This document shows positions 1 to 7,977 of a DNA stretch of 64,000 bases, in pieces. The notes below the pieces were generated by a model that was not told where the DNA came from, made no database searches, and saw only the letters and a list, made by a program, of their open reading frames with translations. Source of the DNA: Blautia luti (lineage in GTDB: Bacteria > Bacillota > Clostridia > Lachnospirales > Lachnospiraceae); NCBI RefSeq assembly GCF_033096465.1, contig NZ_AP028156.1, forward strand, positions 3,614,501 through 3,678,500, written 5' to 3'. The position numbers were made by a program, and so were the translations under genes. Positions within the stretch are counted from its first letter, which is position 1, and each line of letters opens with the position of its first letter.

Positions 1-131
1 CGGGCCGTTCCCTGAATATCTGAGACAATTCCCATCATTATGATAATAAGGATAGCCAGAATAACTGCCAGAACACCAATACTGACCTGAATAATACTGG
101 ATTTCTTTTTCTTATTCTTCACTTCGGACAT
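1..131 (-). CDS. N-terminal fragment of a membrane protein (possibly chemoreceptor-like)
   Basis: The minus strand reads from an ATG at 131 off the left edge of the window, so only about 43 residues are visible. The start is well supported by a GGGGGAGGG ribosome site a few bases upstream. The peptide begins with a lysine-rich cytoplasmic stretch (residues 4-10), followed by one hydrophobic segment of about 22 residues rich in Ile, Val and Leu, then a Ser-Asp-Ile-Gln start of an extracytoplasmic region. This short basic head plus one membrane segment is typical of methyl-accepting chemotaxis proteins and of some membrane-bound sensors, but nothing catalytic is in view and the family cannot be settled. 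Confidence 0.6.
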   Translation of the reverse strand, partial: MSEVKNKKKKSSIIQVSIGVLAVILAILIIIMMGIVSDIQGTA

Positions 132-244
132 GGCCCTCCCCCTTCTTGTTTTATTCTGGAAAAGTACTTTCTGTACTCTATCTATTTTACCGTACTTTTT
201 TCATCATGCCTACTAAAATTTGAATGTATTTATTTATAAACAGG

Positions 245-291
245 CAAAAACACCTGGCAGACTACTTTTTATAGTCTGTCAGGTGTTTTTC
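245..291. terminator. Bidirectional intrinsic terminator overlapping a stop codon
   Basis: AAAAACACCTG-GCAGACTA on the left pairs with TAGTCTGTCAGGTGTTTTT on the right, with A and T runs on opposite flanks so it can act on either strand. The stop codon of the NapH-like gene (269-271) sits at the top of the stem, so the last codons of that gene form one arm. Confidence 0.8.
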
Positions 292-1183
292 TAATTCCAC
301 ACTGGATTGCATCTGTCGGACAGGCTTTGCGGCATCTGCCACAGCGGATACATTCCGGACTGTTGGAGTTTTCCACAGGGTCAACGATCATCTGACATGC
401 TTTTGCACATTTTCCGCATTTTATACACTTATCCTTATCCACTCTGTATTTATACAGGGAAACGGGATTAAATACGGAATAAAGTGCTCCCAGAGGACAG
501 ATATATTTGCAGAACGGACGGTAAATCAAAATGGAGAGAATGATCGTTATGATCAGGATCACATTCTTCCATATGTACAGCCAGCCCAGTGCACTGCGCA
601 TGGATTTATTCAGAAGTACCAGCGGCAGTCCACCTTCCAGTGTTCCTGCCGGGCAGATCAGTTTGCAAAAATAGGGCGCCCCCTGTCCCATAATATCCAC
701 AAGGAACAATGGAAGCAGGATCACAAATACTGCAAAAATCACATATTTCAGCTTACGAAGCAGCTTGTCGCCTTTGAATGTGCGGATTTTCTTAGGAAAT
801 GGAATCTTATTCAGCAGATCCTGAATCAGTCCGAAGGGACAGAGAAAACCGCAAATCAGTCTTCCCACCATAGCTCCAATGAAGATAAGAAATCCCACCA
901 CATAATAAGCCATCTTGAAATTCCAGCTCCCTATCACAGCCTGAAGAGAACCGATAGGACAGGCGCCAACAGCACCGGGGCAAGAATAGCAGTTCAGGCC
1001 CGGAACACAGGCATTTTTCAATTTGCCTGTGTAAATTTTGCCTGTGACAAAACCGGTAACATGACTGTTTGTAATGAATGCCCACAGTGCCTGGATTCCG
1101 TGACGGGGCCACTCATTGATCTTCATATTTTTTGTATTTTGTTTCTTATTACTTTTGTTATCGTTGTTCTTTTGATTACTCAT
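269..1183 (-). CDS. NapH/MauN-like polytopic 4Fe-4S membrane protein
   Basis: This 304-residue protein has several hydrophobic segments and repeated cysteine clusters. Early cysteines (residues about 59-75, pattern CxPGLNCYSCPGAxGxCPIG) resemble the NapH N-terminal motif; two short CxxxCP motifs follow the central membrane segments (CGFLCPFGL near 112 and CKYICPLGAL near 227). Two C-terminal ferredoxin-type CxxCxxCxxxC clusters bind 4Fe-4S centres (from about 255 and 278). Such proteins pass electrons across the cytoplasmic membrane. It is the last gene of a three-gene operon with a secreted thioredoxin-fold protein and a CXXC peptide; its ATG abuts the preceding TAA. Inference: it delivers electrons to an extracytoplasmic thiol or peroxide system. 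The exact electron donor is not visible. Confidence 0.85.
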   Translation of the reverse strand: MSNQKNNDNKSNKKQNTKNMKINEWPRHGIQALWAFITNSHVTGFVTGKIYTGKLKNACVPGLNCYSCPGAVGACPIGSLQAVIGSWNFKMAYYVVGFLIFIGAMVGRLICGFLCPFGLIQDLLNKIPFPKKIRTFKGDKLLRKLKYVIFAVFVILLPLFLVDIMGQGAPYFCKLICPAGTLEGGLPLVLLNKSMRSALGWLYIWKNVILIITIILSILIYRPFCKYICPLGALYSVFNPVSLYKYRVDKDKCIKCGKCAKACQMIVDPVENSNSPECIRCGRCRKACPTDAIQCGIRKTPDRL

Positions 1184-1348
1184 TTATCCAATTCCCACAC
1201 ATTCCATACAGATGTTAATGGCTTTTGTAAACACCACTGCCAGCTCTCCGCGGGAAATCCCATATCCCATAAAGCAGGCTCCCACAAACATAAGAATCAA
1301 CGCCGGCCATTTACTGTTCCATATTTTGCTGGTTTTTAATTTATCCAT
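1184..1348 (-). CDS. CD1871A-family small CXXC-containing membrane peptide
   Basis: A 54-residue ORF lies exactly between its neighbours, with TAA-ATG junctions at both ends. It has a basic head (MDKLKTSKIW), one membrane segment (residues about 13-30), then the motif RGELAVVFTKAINICMECVG, whose CMEC pair is the CXXC signature that names this family. The length and motif match the small proteins annotated as CD1871A family in Clostridia, which characteristically sit between a thioredoxin-like gene and a 4Fe-4S gene, as here. The function is unknown. The single pair of cysteines after a membrane span suggests a thiol relay between the membrane iron-sulfur protein and the secreted thioredoxin-like protein (inference). 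Confidence 0.85.
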   Translation of the reverse strand: MDKLKTSKIWNSKWPALILMFVGACFMGYGISRGELAVVFTKAINICMECVGIG

Positions 1349-2545
1349 TTATTTTCCCTCTGTAACATTCTCCAGCTCTTTTTCCACAATCTCTTTCCAC
1401 TCGTCCAGACTGTGGCTTCCGGAGTAAGTTTCGCCTACAATATTTCCGTTCTTATCAACAAAGAAGGTTTCCGGGAAAGCGGAGATTCCATTGAGACGTC
1501 CGTTCATCATTCCGGAATCCGGGATCAGGAATGGATAGGATGCCTTTGTTTTCTCCTGAAGTACCTGAGCCTTTTTCACTGCTTCCTCATCCTGCTTTCC
1601 ATCACTGCCTACTGTATCCAGTGTCACGCCTACTACTCCCACACCTTTATCCTTCATCTCCTGATAAAGCTTCTCCAGATCAGGAATCTCATTGACACAT
1701 GGAGAACACCAGGTGGTGAAAATATTTACCATAGTCAGATCATATTTGCTGAAGATATCCTGTGTGTAGGTTTTTCCGTCAACTCCTGTTGTTTCAAATT
1801 TACCTACATTTGTTCCTTCAGCTGCCTCTGTACTGTCAGAAGTATCCTGTGGCTGATCAAATGCAGAGAGCATCTGGAACGGGGTCATTTCTGTAAGTGT
1901 TACTTCAATCCCCTCCACATCCTTTAACAGGTCTGCATCTGCATCCTTGTTTGTGCTGAGATAATATTTATATTTGCCATCACTGCTGGTACCCAGTTCT
2001 TTATGCTCTGTGCAGCCGGTAATCGTATCCAGATCTTTCTGGGATTCCTCATCATACATTCCGATCACGCCTACTCTGCTGAGACTTTTCAGCCAGTCGT
2101 CATATCCGGTGCCCATCTTGTCCACCTCTGCATCCTTCTGCTCGTCTGTCAGGGTACACCAGCTTGCTGTGGCATATGTGACTGCATCTGCATTGTCATT
2201 CCATCTCTCATCTGTAAACATGGAAATGTTTTTCTTCTTCATCTGCTCTTTCAGGTCTTTGGAAATCCCTAATTTCATTCCAAGGAATGGATATTCATAA
2301 GTATCCTGCGCCGGCTGAGCAATCTCTGACGGTTTAAAGGAACCTGCGATCAGACCTTCAGAAGCTGCCACACTGCCATCTTCTGCTGCCTGAGCATCCT
2401 CACCATCCATCTGGACTACACCTGCTTCATCTGCAGGCACTGCAAGAGCCTCCCCTGCATGTACAGTTACAATACCTCCCATAGATGTCACGCTTAATAC
2501 ACCTGCTGCAAAAATCGCCATTAATCTCATTCTTCTGTTCTTCAT
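1349..2545 (-). CDS. Secreted TlpA/thioredoxin-fold oxidoreductase
   Basis: A 398-residue protein with a signal peptide (MKNRRMRLMAIFAAGVLSV, cleavage around residue 30) and an acidic low-complexity segment to about 75. Residues about 75-230 form a domain with no motif I recognise (it starts near the PFLGMKLGIS stretch). The C-terminal part, about 245-395, is a thioredoxin fold with the active site TTWCSPCVNEIPDLEKL (CxxC) near 280 and a TlpA-like GVTLDT and FPETFFVDKNG pattern. It is the first gene of the operon with the CXXC peptide and the NapH-like protein. It probably reduces disulfides or peroxides at the cell surface. The two-component pair starting at 3078 is transcribed divergently and shares a sequence motif with this promoter region. 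Confidence 0.85.
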   Translation of the reverse strand: MKNRRMRLMAIFAAGVLSVTSMGGIVTVHAGEALAVPADEAGVVQMDGEDAQAAEDGSVAASEGLIAGSFKPSEIAQPAQDTYEYPFLGMKLGISKDLKEQMKKKNISMFTDERWNDNADAVTYATASWCTLTDEQKDAEVDKMGTGYDDWLKSLSRVGVIGMYDEESQKDLDTITGCTEHKELGTSSDGKYKYYLSTNKDADADLLKDVEGIEVTLTEMTPFQMLSAFDQPQDTSDSTEAAEGTNVGKFETTGVDGKTYTQDIFSKYDLTMVNIFTTWCSPCVNEIPDLEKLYQEMKDKGVGVVGVTLDTVGSDGKQDEEAVKKAQVLQEKTKASYPFLIPDSGMMNGRLNGISAFPETFFVDKNGNIVGETYSGSHSLDEWKEIVEKELENVTEGK

Positions 2546-3077
2546 TATAAGTAAGCTCCCTTCATTTTTTACTGTTACGATTTTTATAATATCAGAGTTA
2601 AAAGATCAGAAAGTCGTTCGTGCCTGCACGATAAGACTTTTGAATTTCCCGTATCTGCCGCGGGTCTGGATTTGTCCCCGCATAACAGACATCGTTTTAT
2701 TGATATGCACACATTATAGCATCTGAGAAATAAAATCTGTGTTAAGAAAATAACTTTTTTCAAAATTTTATTCTGTAACCAATCCCAGACAAATCTGAAA
2801 CATCGTCAAGCGGATATTCGCAATCCGCTTTGCTACGCGGCTCTACACCGAATAACTGCTCCGCAGTTTGATTCGGTTAAAAAACTTTATAATCAGATAT
2901 TTTTAATTAATATGAAATCATTTTCTTTTTTACACGAATTTTATACTTAATGTGCTATGATAAAATTGATAATATATCAGAGTCAGAAATTGACTCGTAC
3001 AAACACAAAAGGTCTTTTAGCCTTTTGATTCTGATATTATAAAACTATAAATCTGGAAATTCAAAAAGGAGACTATC
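2546..3077. promoter_or_regulatory. Divergent regulatory region between the redox operon and the two-component genes
   Basis: This 532-bp gap has no convincing gene. It holds three copies of a motif with core ATATCAGARTYA: 2585-2600 and 2969-2985 on the plus strand and 3026-3041 on the minus strand. Copies two and three are inverted and could pair across a leader RNA. Nested between them are GAGTCA-gaaat-TGACTC (2980-2996), which excludes the long pairing, and CAAAAGG/CCUUUUG (3006-3027). A weak TATGAT -10 element lies at 2956-2961. The middle (2811-2884) is a copy of a dispersed repeat. Confidence 0.5.
2815..2882 (+). repeat. Dispersed intergenic repeat, copy 1
   Basis: About 68 bp containing GCAATCCGCTTTGCTACGCG and CCGAATAACTGCTCCGCAGT then TTGATTCGGTTAAAA. 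It matches 39336-39400 over its whole length with scattered substitutions, and 13264-13299 as an internally deleted version. All three copies lie between genes and do not look like coding DNA. Confidence 0.7.
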
Positions 3078-3746
3078 ATGCACATTTTAATTATAGAAGA
3101 CGAAGAACAGCTCTGCCGTTCCATGGCAGAGGGGCTTCGCATGGACGGATATGAAATAGATACCTGCTTTGACGGGGAAGAGGGACTGGAATTATGTATG
3201 ACAGAGAATTACGACCTGATTCTTCTGGATCTGAATCTGCCGGGAATTGACGGTCTGAAAATCCTGCGTCAATTCCGTACCTTCAATACCAATACTCCTG
3301 TTCTCATACTTTCCGCAAGAGTACAGATTCAGGATAAGGTAGAGGGACTGGATCTGGGAGCCAACGATTACCTCACCAAGCCATTTCATTTCGAAGAGCT
3401 GGAAGCCCGCATCCGCAGCCTCACCCGCCGCAAATTTATTCAGGAGGACGTTTGTCTGAGATGCAGCCGTATTACCTTTGACACACGCACAAGAGAAGCC
3501 AGTGTAGATGGCACACCTCTGGCTCTCACCAGAAAAGAAAGTGCACTTCTGGAATACTTTTTGCTTCACCGCGACCGGATCATCAGCCCTGAGGAAATGA
3601 TCGAGCATCTCTGGGACGGCAGCGTGAACAGCTTCAGTAACTCCATCAGGGTGCACATTTCTTCTTTAAGAAAAAAACTGAGAACTGCTCTTGGATATGA
3701 TCCTATACAGAATAAGATCGGACAGGGCTATATTATGGAGGACTAA
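3078..3746 (+). CDS. OmpR/PhoB-family response regulator
   Basis: A 222-residue two-domain regulator. The receiver (1-115) has the acidic pair near residue 8-9 (IIEDEEQ), the phospho-acceptor Asp in the LILLDLNLPGIDG stretch (about 51) and the conserved Lys in NDYLTKPF (about 102). The winged-helix DNA-binding domain (about 125-220) has the usual LTRKESALLEYFLLHRDRI and ISSLRKKL segments. A GGAG site precedes the ATG. The histidine kinase follows after 4 bases, so the two form a cotranscribed pair. Inference from position and shared motif: the divergent secreted thioredoxin operon is a candidate target. Confidence 0.93.
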   Translation: MHILIIEDEEQLCRSMAEGLRMDGYEIDTCFDGEEGLELCMTENYDLILLDLNLPGIDGLKILRQFRTFNTNTPVLILSARVQIQDKVEGLDLGANDYLTKPFHFEELEARIRSLTRRKFIQEDVCLRCSRITFDTRTREASVDGTPLALTRKESALLEYFLLHRDRIISPEEMIEHLWDGSVNSFSNSIRVHISSLRKKLRTALGYDPIQNKIGQGYIMED

Positions 3747-3750
3747 ATCT

Positions 3751-4911
3751 ATGAAATTTTATTCAGAAAAACTTTCCCCCCGCAGGCTTTCCCTCCAGTG
3801 GCGGCTCACATTGCTGATCTCCGGGCTGGTTATCACAGCCTGTGCACTGATGTATTTTTTCATCAGCCGTTCTGCTGTGACCGGTCTGGAAGGGATTTCC
3901 GACTATGTGGTTCTGGTCACCCCAGACAATTCAAACCCAATCTCCATCAATGTAGATCCCAAAATCCTCATCCCTGATCTGGAGAACCAGATCCAGAATA
4001 CCAAAAACAACTTTCTGTTCCAGAGCATGATCGCCACAGGTATCATTATTCTTCTCAGCAGTATCTGTACCTGGTTTGTCACCAGAAGAGCCCTGACCCC
4101 CCTGCGCAGATTCAGCGACAGGATCAGCCAGGTACAGGCTCAGAATCTGTCTGAACCGCTGGAAGTCCCACTCTCAGAGGATGAGATCTCACGTCTGACC
4201 AGATCCTTTAATGACATGCTTGCCCGCCTGGACAATGCCTTCTCTGCACAGAAACAATTCGTGGCAAGTGCAGCACATGAGCTTCGCACTCCCTTAGCTG
4301 TAATGCAGACAAATCTGGAAGTTTTTTACAAAAAGCCGGAGCACGCACCCCAGGAATACGACAGACTTTTCACTATGCTTCAGGAACAGACCGGACGACT
4401 TTCCCATCTTGCAGAAATCCTGCTGGACATGACAGGTCTTCAGACTGTAGAGCGTTCTGACACCATTTCCCTTGCAGCACTCACAGAAGAAGTTTTCTGC
4501 GATCTGGACCCGGTTGCAGACAAGCATCAGATCCGGCTTATTCAGACAGAAGGTGACTGTACTGTTACAGGCAGCTATATCCTTCTGTACCGTGCAGTCT
4601 ATAATCTGGTTGAAAATGCGATCAAATATAACCGTCCTTCCGGTTCTGTCACTGTAAGCATTCATTCTGCAGAATCTGCAGTCCTGGAGGTAACCGACAC
4701 AGGCATCGGTATCTCCCCTGAAAATCAGGAAAAAATCTTTGATCCCTTCTACCGTGTGGACAAATCCCGCAGCCGCGCCATGGGCGGTGCAGGCCTGGGT
4801 CTTGCTCTGGTAAGCGAGATTGCCAGACAGCACAAGGGTCAGGTAAAAGTGACCCAGAGCAGCGAAAAAGGCAGTACCATTGCCCTGATACTGCCTGTAA
4901 CAATCCTTTAA
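3751..4911 (+). CDS. Membrane sensor histidine kinase
   Basis: A 386-residue kinase starting at the ATG of MKFYSEKLSPRR, 4 bases after the stop of the regulator gene; an in-frame start upstream would overlap the regulator and has no ribosome site. It has membrane segments at about 20-38 and 105-128 with a short extracytoplasmic loop of about 65 residues, a HAMP region (about 130-185), the H-box ASAAHELRTPLAV (His near 182), an N-box NLVENAIKYN, and G boxes VTDTGIGI and GGAGLGLALV. The short loop suggests sensing of a membrane or redox signal rather than a bulky ligand (inference). Confidence 0.93.
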   Translation: MKFYSEKLSPRRLSLQWRLTLLISGLVITACALMYFFISRSAVTGLEGISDYVVLVTPDNSNPISINVDPKILIPDLENQIQNTKNNFLFQSMIATGIIILLSSICTWFVTRRALTPLRRFSDRISQVQAQNLSEPLEVPLSEDEISRLTRSFNDMLARLDNAFSAQKQFVASAAHELRTPLAVMQTNLEVFYKKPEHAPQEYDRLFTMLQEQTGRLSHLAEILLDMTGLQTVERSDTISLAALTEEVFCDLDPVADKHQIRLIQTEGDCTVTGSYILLYRAVYNLVENAIKYNRPSGSVTVSIHSAESAVLEVTDTGIGISPENQEKIFDPFYRVDKSRSRAMGGAGLGLALVSEIARQHKGQVKVTQSSEKGSTIALILPVTIL

Positions 4912-4935
4912 ATCAACTGACCATTGATTTTTTCT
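4910..4935 (+). terminator. Intrinsic terminator of the two-component operon
   Basis: AAATCAA-ctgacca-TTGATTT followed by TTTC, beginning at the stop codon of the kinase. It is a short stem, but its position and T-run fit. Confidence 0.6.
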
Positions 4936-4936
4936 C

Positions 4937-5992
4937 TTATTTATTTTTTTCCAGAATCTGAATCAGTTTCTGTGTATCTTCCATTGTAGTAGCCCAGCTT
5001 GTGGCAAAGCGGATCACAGAGTGTGTCTCATCATACTTCTCCCAGAATCCGAACTCCACATCCTGGGCTATTTTTTTCATTACCTCATTGGACACAATGC
5101 AGAAGATCTGATTGGTGGGAGTATCCAGAGAAAGCTGATATCCATACTTCTTCAGTGCATCCTTGATCTGCTCTGCAGCTTCCATTGCAGGTTTACCGAT
5201 CCGCAGGTACAGCCCGTCCGTAAACAGCTCACCAAACTGGATCCCTGCGATCCGTCCCTTGGCAAGCAGTGCTCCGTGCTGCTTGATGATCGTAAAGAAA
5301 TGAGGAATCCGTCCTTTCTGCGGTATAACCACTGCTTCTCCAAACAATGCTCCGCATTTGGTTCCTCCAATGTAAAATACATCGCTAAGTTCTGCCAGAT
5401 CAGTCAAAGTCACATCATTCTCCGGGCTTGCCAGTGCATAGGCAAGACGGGCGCCATCTACATAAAGAGGAAGATGATTTTCCCGGCAGACTTTGCTGAG
5501 AACTGCTAATTCCTCTCTGGAATACAGAGTACCATATTCTGTTGGCTGGGAAATATATACCATCCCGGGCATTACCATATGCTCATAATTGGCATCATCA
5601 TAGAAATCCTTCACCAGCTTTTCAATCTGCGCTGCAGAGATTTTTCCATCTTTCTGCGGTACTGTCAGAACCTTATGTCCACCAAACTCAATAGCACCCG
5701 ATTCATGAGTTGCAATATGCCCTGTATCCGCAGCCACAACTCCCTGATAGGATTTCAAAAGTGCATCGATCACTGTGGCATTGGTCTGTGTTCCGCCAAC
5801 CAGCAGGAATACATCTGCCTCCGGTGCATTGCAGGCTTCTCTGATCTTTTCTTTCGCATCTTCTGTGTATGGATCCTGACCATAGCCCACTGTTTTCTCC
5901 AGGTTTGTCTCCATCAGCTTTTTCATGATTGCGGGATGCGCGCCTTCCATGTAGTCACTGGCGAAATATAAACGTGATTCTGTATTTTCCAT
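4937..5992 (-). CDS. Low-specificity threonine aldolase (beta-eliminating lyase family)
   Basis: A PLP enzyme of the aspartate aminotransferase fold, here 351 residues, predicted to cleave threonine or allo-threonine to glycine and acetaldehyde. The visible signatures are FASDYMEGAHPAIM at the N-terminus, GGTQTNATV (about 64), the ATHESGAIEF stretch (about 92), LYVDGARLAYAL (about 190) with the cofactor Asp, and the PLP lysine in YIGGTKCGALFG (about 217). The ATG at 5992 is chosen over one at 6031 because an AAAGGA site lies about 13 bases upstream of it and none precedes the longer form. Confidence 0.88.
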   Translation of the reverse strand: MENTESRLYFASDYMEGAHPAIMKKLMETNLEKTVGYGQDPYTEDAKEKIREACNAPEADVFLLVGGTQTNATVIDALLKSYQGVVAADTGHIATHESGAIEFGGHKVLTVPQKDGKISAAQIEKLVKDFYDDANYEHMVMPGMVYISQPTEYGTLYSREELAVLSKVCRENHLPLYVDGARLAYALASPENDVTLTDLAELSDVFYIGGTKCGALFGEAVVIPQKGRIPHFFTIIKQHGALLAKGRIAGIQFGELFTDGLYLRIGKPAMEAAEQIKDALKKYGYQLSLDTPTNQIFCIVSNEVMKKIAQDVEFGFWEKYDETHSVIRFATSWATTMEDTQKLIQILEKNK

Positions 5993-6097
5993 TTTTATCG
6001 TTATGTCCTTTCTACTGCAATATCTGCGCATTTGACTTTTTTATTCATAGCTTCTATTCTGTACCGGAACACTATTCATTCTGTTACTCTATTTTTC

Positions 6098-6502
6098 TTA
6101 GCATTTCTCCCATCTGCTCTTCTGACTTTCACAGATGGAGTTCCACTGACAATTCCCACAGATTTCTTTCCTCTTTCCTGATGCCAGGATCTCTTTCTGG
6201 ACAAGTTCTGTAAAATCATCAAATTCTATAATCTGTCCATTCTCCAGGCCACACAGTTCCAACACTGCATTGTCATATGCTTCTACAAGCGAAAAGGAAG
6301 AACAGCATCCTTTTTCATTATTCGGACAGGCAGAACAGATCTCGTCTGTATCTGCATGAAGCTGTATCTTCGCTCCCTTCTGGAAAATATCCAGCATTTC
6401 CTGCATATGTGCGGAAAACCCATTACTGTATCCCTCACCCTTGAAATATGCAAGGCACATTCCATGGTGAGGGCGTAGTGGAATATTTTTTATAAAAGAC
6501 AT
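6098..6502 (-). CDS. DUF1284 cysteine-rich protein
   Basis: A 134-residue cytosolic protein. It opens with the family signature IPLRPHHGMCLAYFKGEGYS. Further cysteines lie in ICSACPNN (about 58-61), GCC (67-68) and at the end ICGNCQWNSICES (about 115-124), an arrangement consistent with binding an iron-sulfur cluster. DUF1284 proteins have no settled function. It stands alone between the aldolase and the EamA exporter, with a GGAGAAGG site close to the start. Confidence 0.85.
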   Translation of the reverse strand: MSFIKNIPLRPHHGMCLAYFKGEGYSNGFSAHMQEMLDIFQKGAKIQLHADTDEICSACPNNEKGCCSSFSLVEAYDNAVLELCGLENGQIIEFDDFTELVQKEILASGKRKEICGNCQWNSICESQKSRWEKC

Positions 6503-6672
6503 CTTTGTGCACCCTTCTCCTTAATTTTTTAACATATTGGATACTTTAACACAAAGCGTTTTTATTGACAACTTTTTTTATTTTATAGTTTACAATCCAA
6601 TAATTCTATATACTGATCGGATTTCATCAGACTTACTGGATAAAATCAGAAAAATCCTTTTTTACTTTTTCT

Positions 6673-7548
6673 TCATTTACCAGCCTTAGATACTCTCATA
6701 TTATAAAAAAATGTTCCCAATGATGCCAGAATGATCAGCACATATCCTGTAAAGCTGTACTTATCCGGAATCTCTCCAAACAGAATAAATCCCAACATCG
6801 TGGCAAAAATAATCTGCGAATAGTCAAAAATGGAAATCTTCCCTGCAGGTGCATAGGTGTATGCAGCCGTAATCGTAAACTGTCCACCCGCTGCAAATAA
6901 TCCTGCCATAAGCAAGGTCACAAGCTGTTTCATACTCATCGGAGTGAAATGAAATACCATCCACGGCACAACCGACAAGCAGGAGAAAAATGAAAAATAA
7001 AACACGATAACCGGTCCCTTCACTCCGTGAGTTCCCAGTACACGCACCATCGTATAGGCAATTCCTGCTCCCAGTCCACCGCAGACTCCGATCAGTGCCG
7101 GAACAAGTGCCGCATTCTGAAATCCCGGTTTCACTACAAATAAACATCCTATAAACGCCAGCACAACACATGCAGCCTGTGCCGGTCTGATCTTTTCCTT
7201 TAATAAAAGGAATGAAAAAATAATCGCAAAAAACGGAGACAACTTATTCAGAATCGATGCATCTGCCACCAACAGATGATCAATGGCATAAAAGTTACAC
7301 AGAATTCCCAGTGTCCCGCACACACAACGCAGGATCAGCGGTCCCCAGTATTTCTTATCCACCTTCGGCACTGTACGATTCTTACAGAGAATTATCGCTG
7401 CAAACACAGCCGCCACCAGATTCCGGAAGAAACTCTTCTCCACAGACGGCAGATCACCTGCCAGACGTACGCTCACATTCATACAAGCAAAGAAAAACGC
7501 CGACAGGATGATCATTATCATACCCTTTATGTAATTTTCCTGTTTCAT
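6673..7548 (-). CDS. EamA/DMT-family metabolite exporter
   Basis: A 291-residue integral membrane protein with about ten hydrophobic segments arranged as two repeated halves, the hallmark of the drug/metabolite transporter family. The first half contains SVRLAGDLPSVEKSFFRN and the second starts around PALIGVCGGLGAGIAYT. The substrate cannot be deduced. The neighbouring genes do not form an operon with it: the 5' side faces the TPP riboswitch unit, which is divergent. Confidence 0.88.
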   Translation of the reverse strand: MKQENYIKGMIMIILSAFFFACMNVSVRLAGDLPSVEKSFFRNLVAAVFAAIILCKNRTVPKVDKKYWGPLILRCVCGTLGILCNFYAIDHLLVADASILNKLSPFFAIIFSFLLLKEKIRPAQAACVVLAFIGCLFVVKPGFQNAALVPALIGVCGGLGAGIAYTMVRVLGTHGVKGPVIVFYFSFFSCLSVVPWMVFHFTPMSMKQLVTLLMAGLFAAGGQFTITAAYTYAPAGKISIFDYSQIIFATMLGFILFGEIPDKYSFTGYVLIILASLGTFFYNMRVSKAGK

Positions 7549-7710
7549 CAGATTTAACCTGCCTTTCTGTCCATGCAGACAGCTTCTTTTTCATAATATG
7601 CTGTCTGTCATCTACCTGTTAATCATAGCACGGACAATCGTTTTAGTACAAATAGATTTTTTATTCCAGCAACACTTTGAAAGGAACTGCTGACCTGATT
7701 TTACATCCCA

Positions 7711-7739
7711 TTGACTTTTCCAGATGCTTGTGTTACCCT
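7711..7739 (+). promoter_or_regulatory. Probable promoter of the thiamine salvage unit
   Basis: TTGACT (7711-7716), a 17-base spacer and TACCCT (7734-7739) lie about 30 bases upstream of the TPP aptamer. The -35 is nearly consensus; the -10 matches only at its ends. Confidence 0.45.
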
Positions 7740-7769
7740 AACACAAGAAAATCTGCATAATGGATAATA

Positions 7770-7850
7770 ACAACGGGAGCCTGTGAAACAGGCTGAGAGG
7801 AAGATAGATCTTCGACCGCACCTGATATGGATAATGCCAGCGTAGGGACT
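7770..7850 (+). ncRNA. TPP riboswitch (THI element)
   Basis: The aptamer shows the conserved parts in order: ACGGGAGCCTGTGAAACAGG, then CTGAGAGG (7793-7800, the pyrimidine-sensing loop), a variable stem with AAGATAGATCTT (7801-7812), and CCTGATATGGATAATGCCAG followed by CGTAGGGA (7821-7848). It stands directly upstream of thiW and thiM, and a terminator hairpin follows it, so thiamine pyrophosphate binding should stop transcription before the genes. Confidence 0.96.
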
Positions 7851-7863
7851 GTATTTGTATATT

Positions 7864-7899
7864 AAAATCTGCCAGTGTGTTATTCCGGCAGATTTTTTT
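7864..7899 (+). terminator. Riboswitch expression-platform terminator
   Basis: AAATCTGCC-agtgtgttattcc-GGCAGATT followed by TTTTT lies 15 bases after the aptamer. A second small hairpin with a UUCG loop (GTCTGC-TTCG-GCAGAC, 7935-7950) lies between it and the thiW ribosome site. Confidence 0.88.
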
Positions 7900-7977
7900 G
7901 CAGGATTTTATCTGTTTCCTGCACAACTGATAATGTCTGCTTCGGCAGACCAAATCTTCATTTCAAGGAGGTTCATT

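Noticed and set aside
3691..3750. Longer N-terminus for the histidine kinase
   Set aside because: It would overlap the regulator gene by 56 bases in another frame, without a ribosome site; the ATG at 3751 is better placed.
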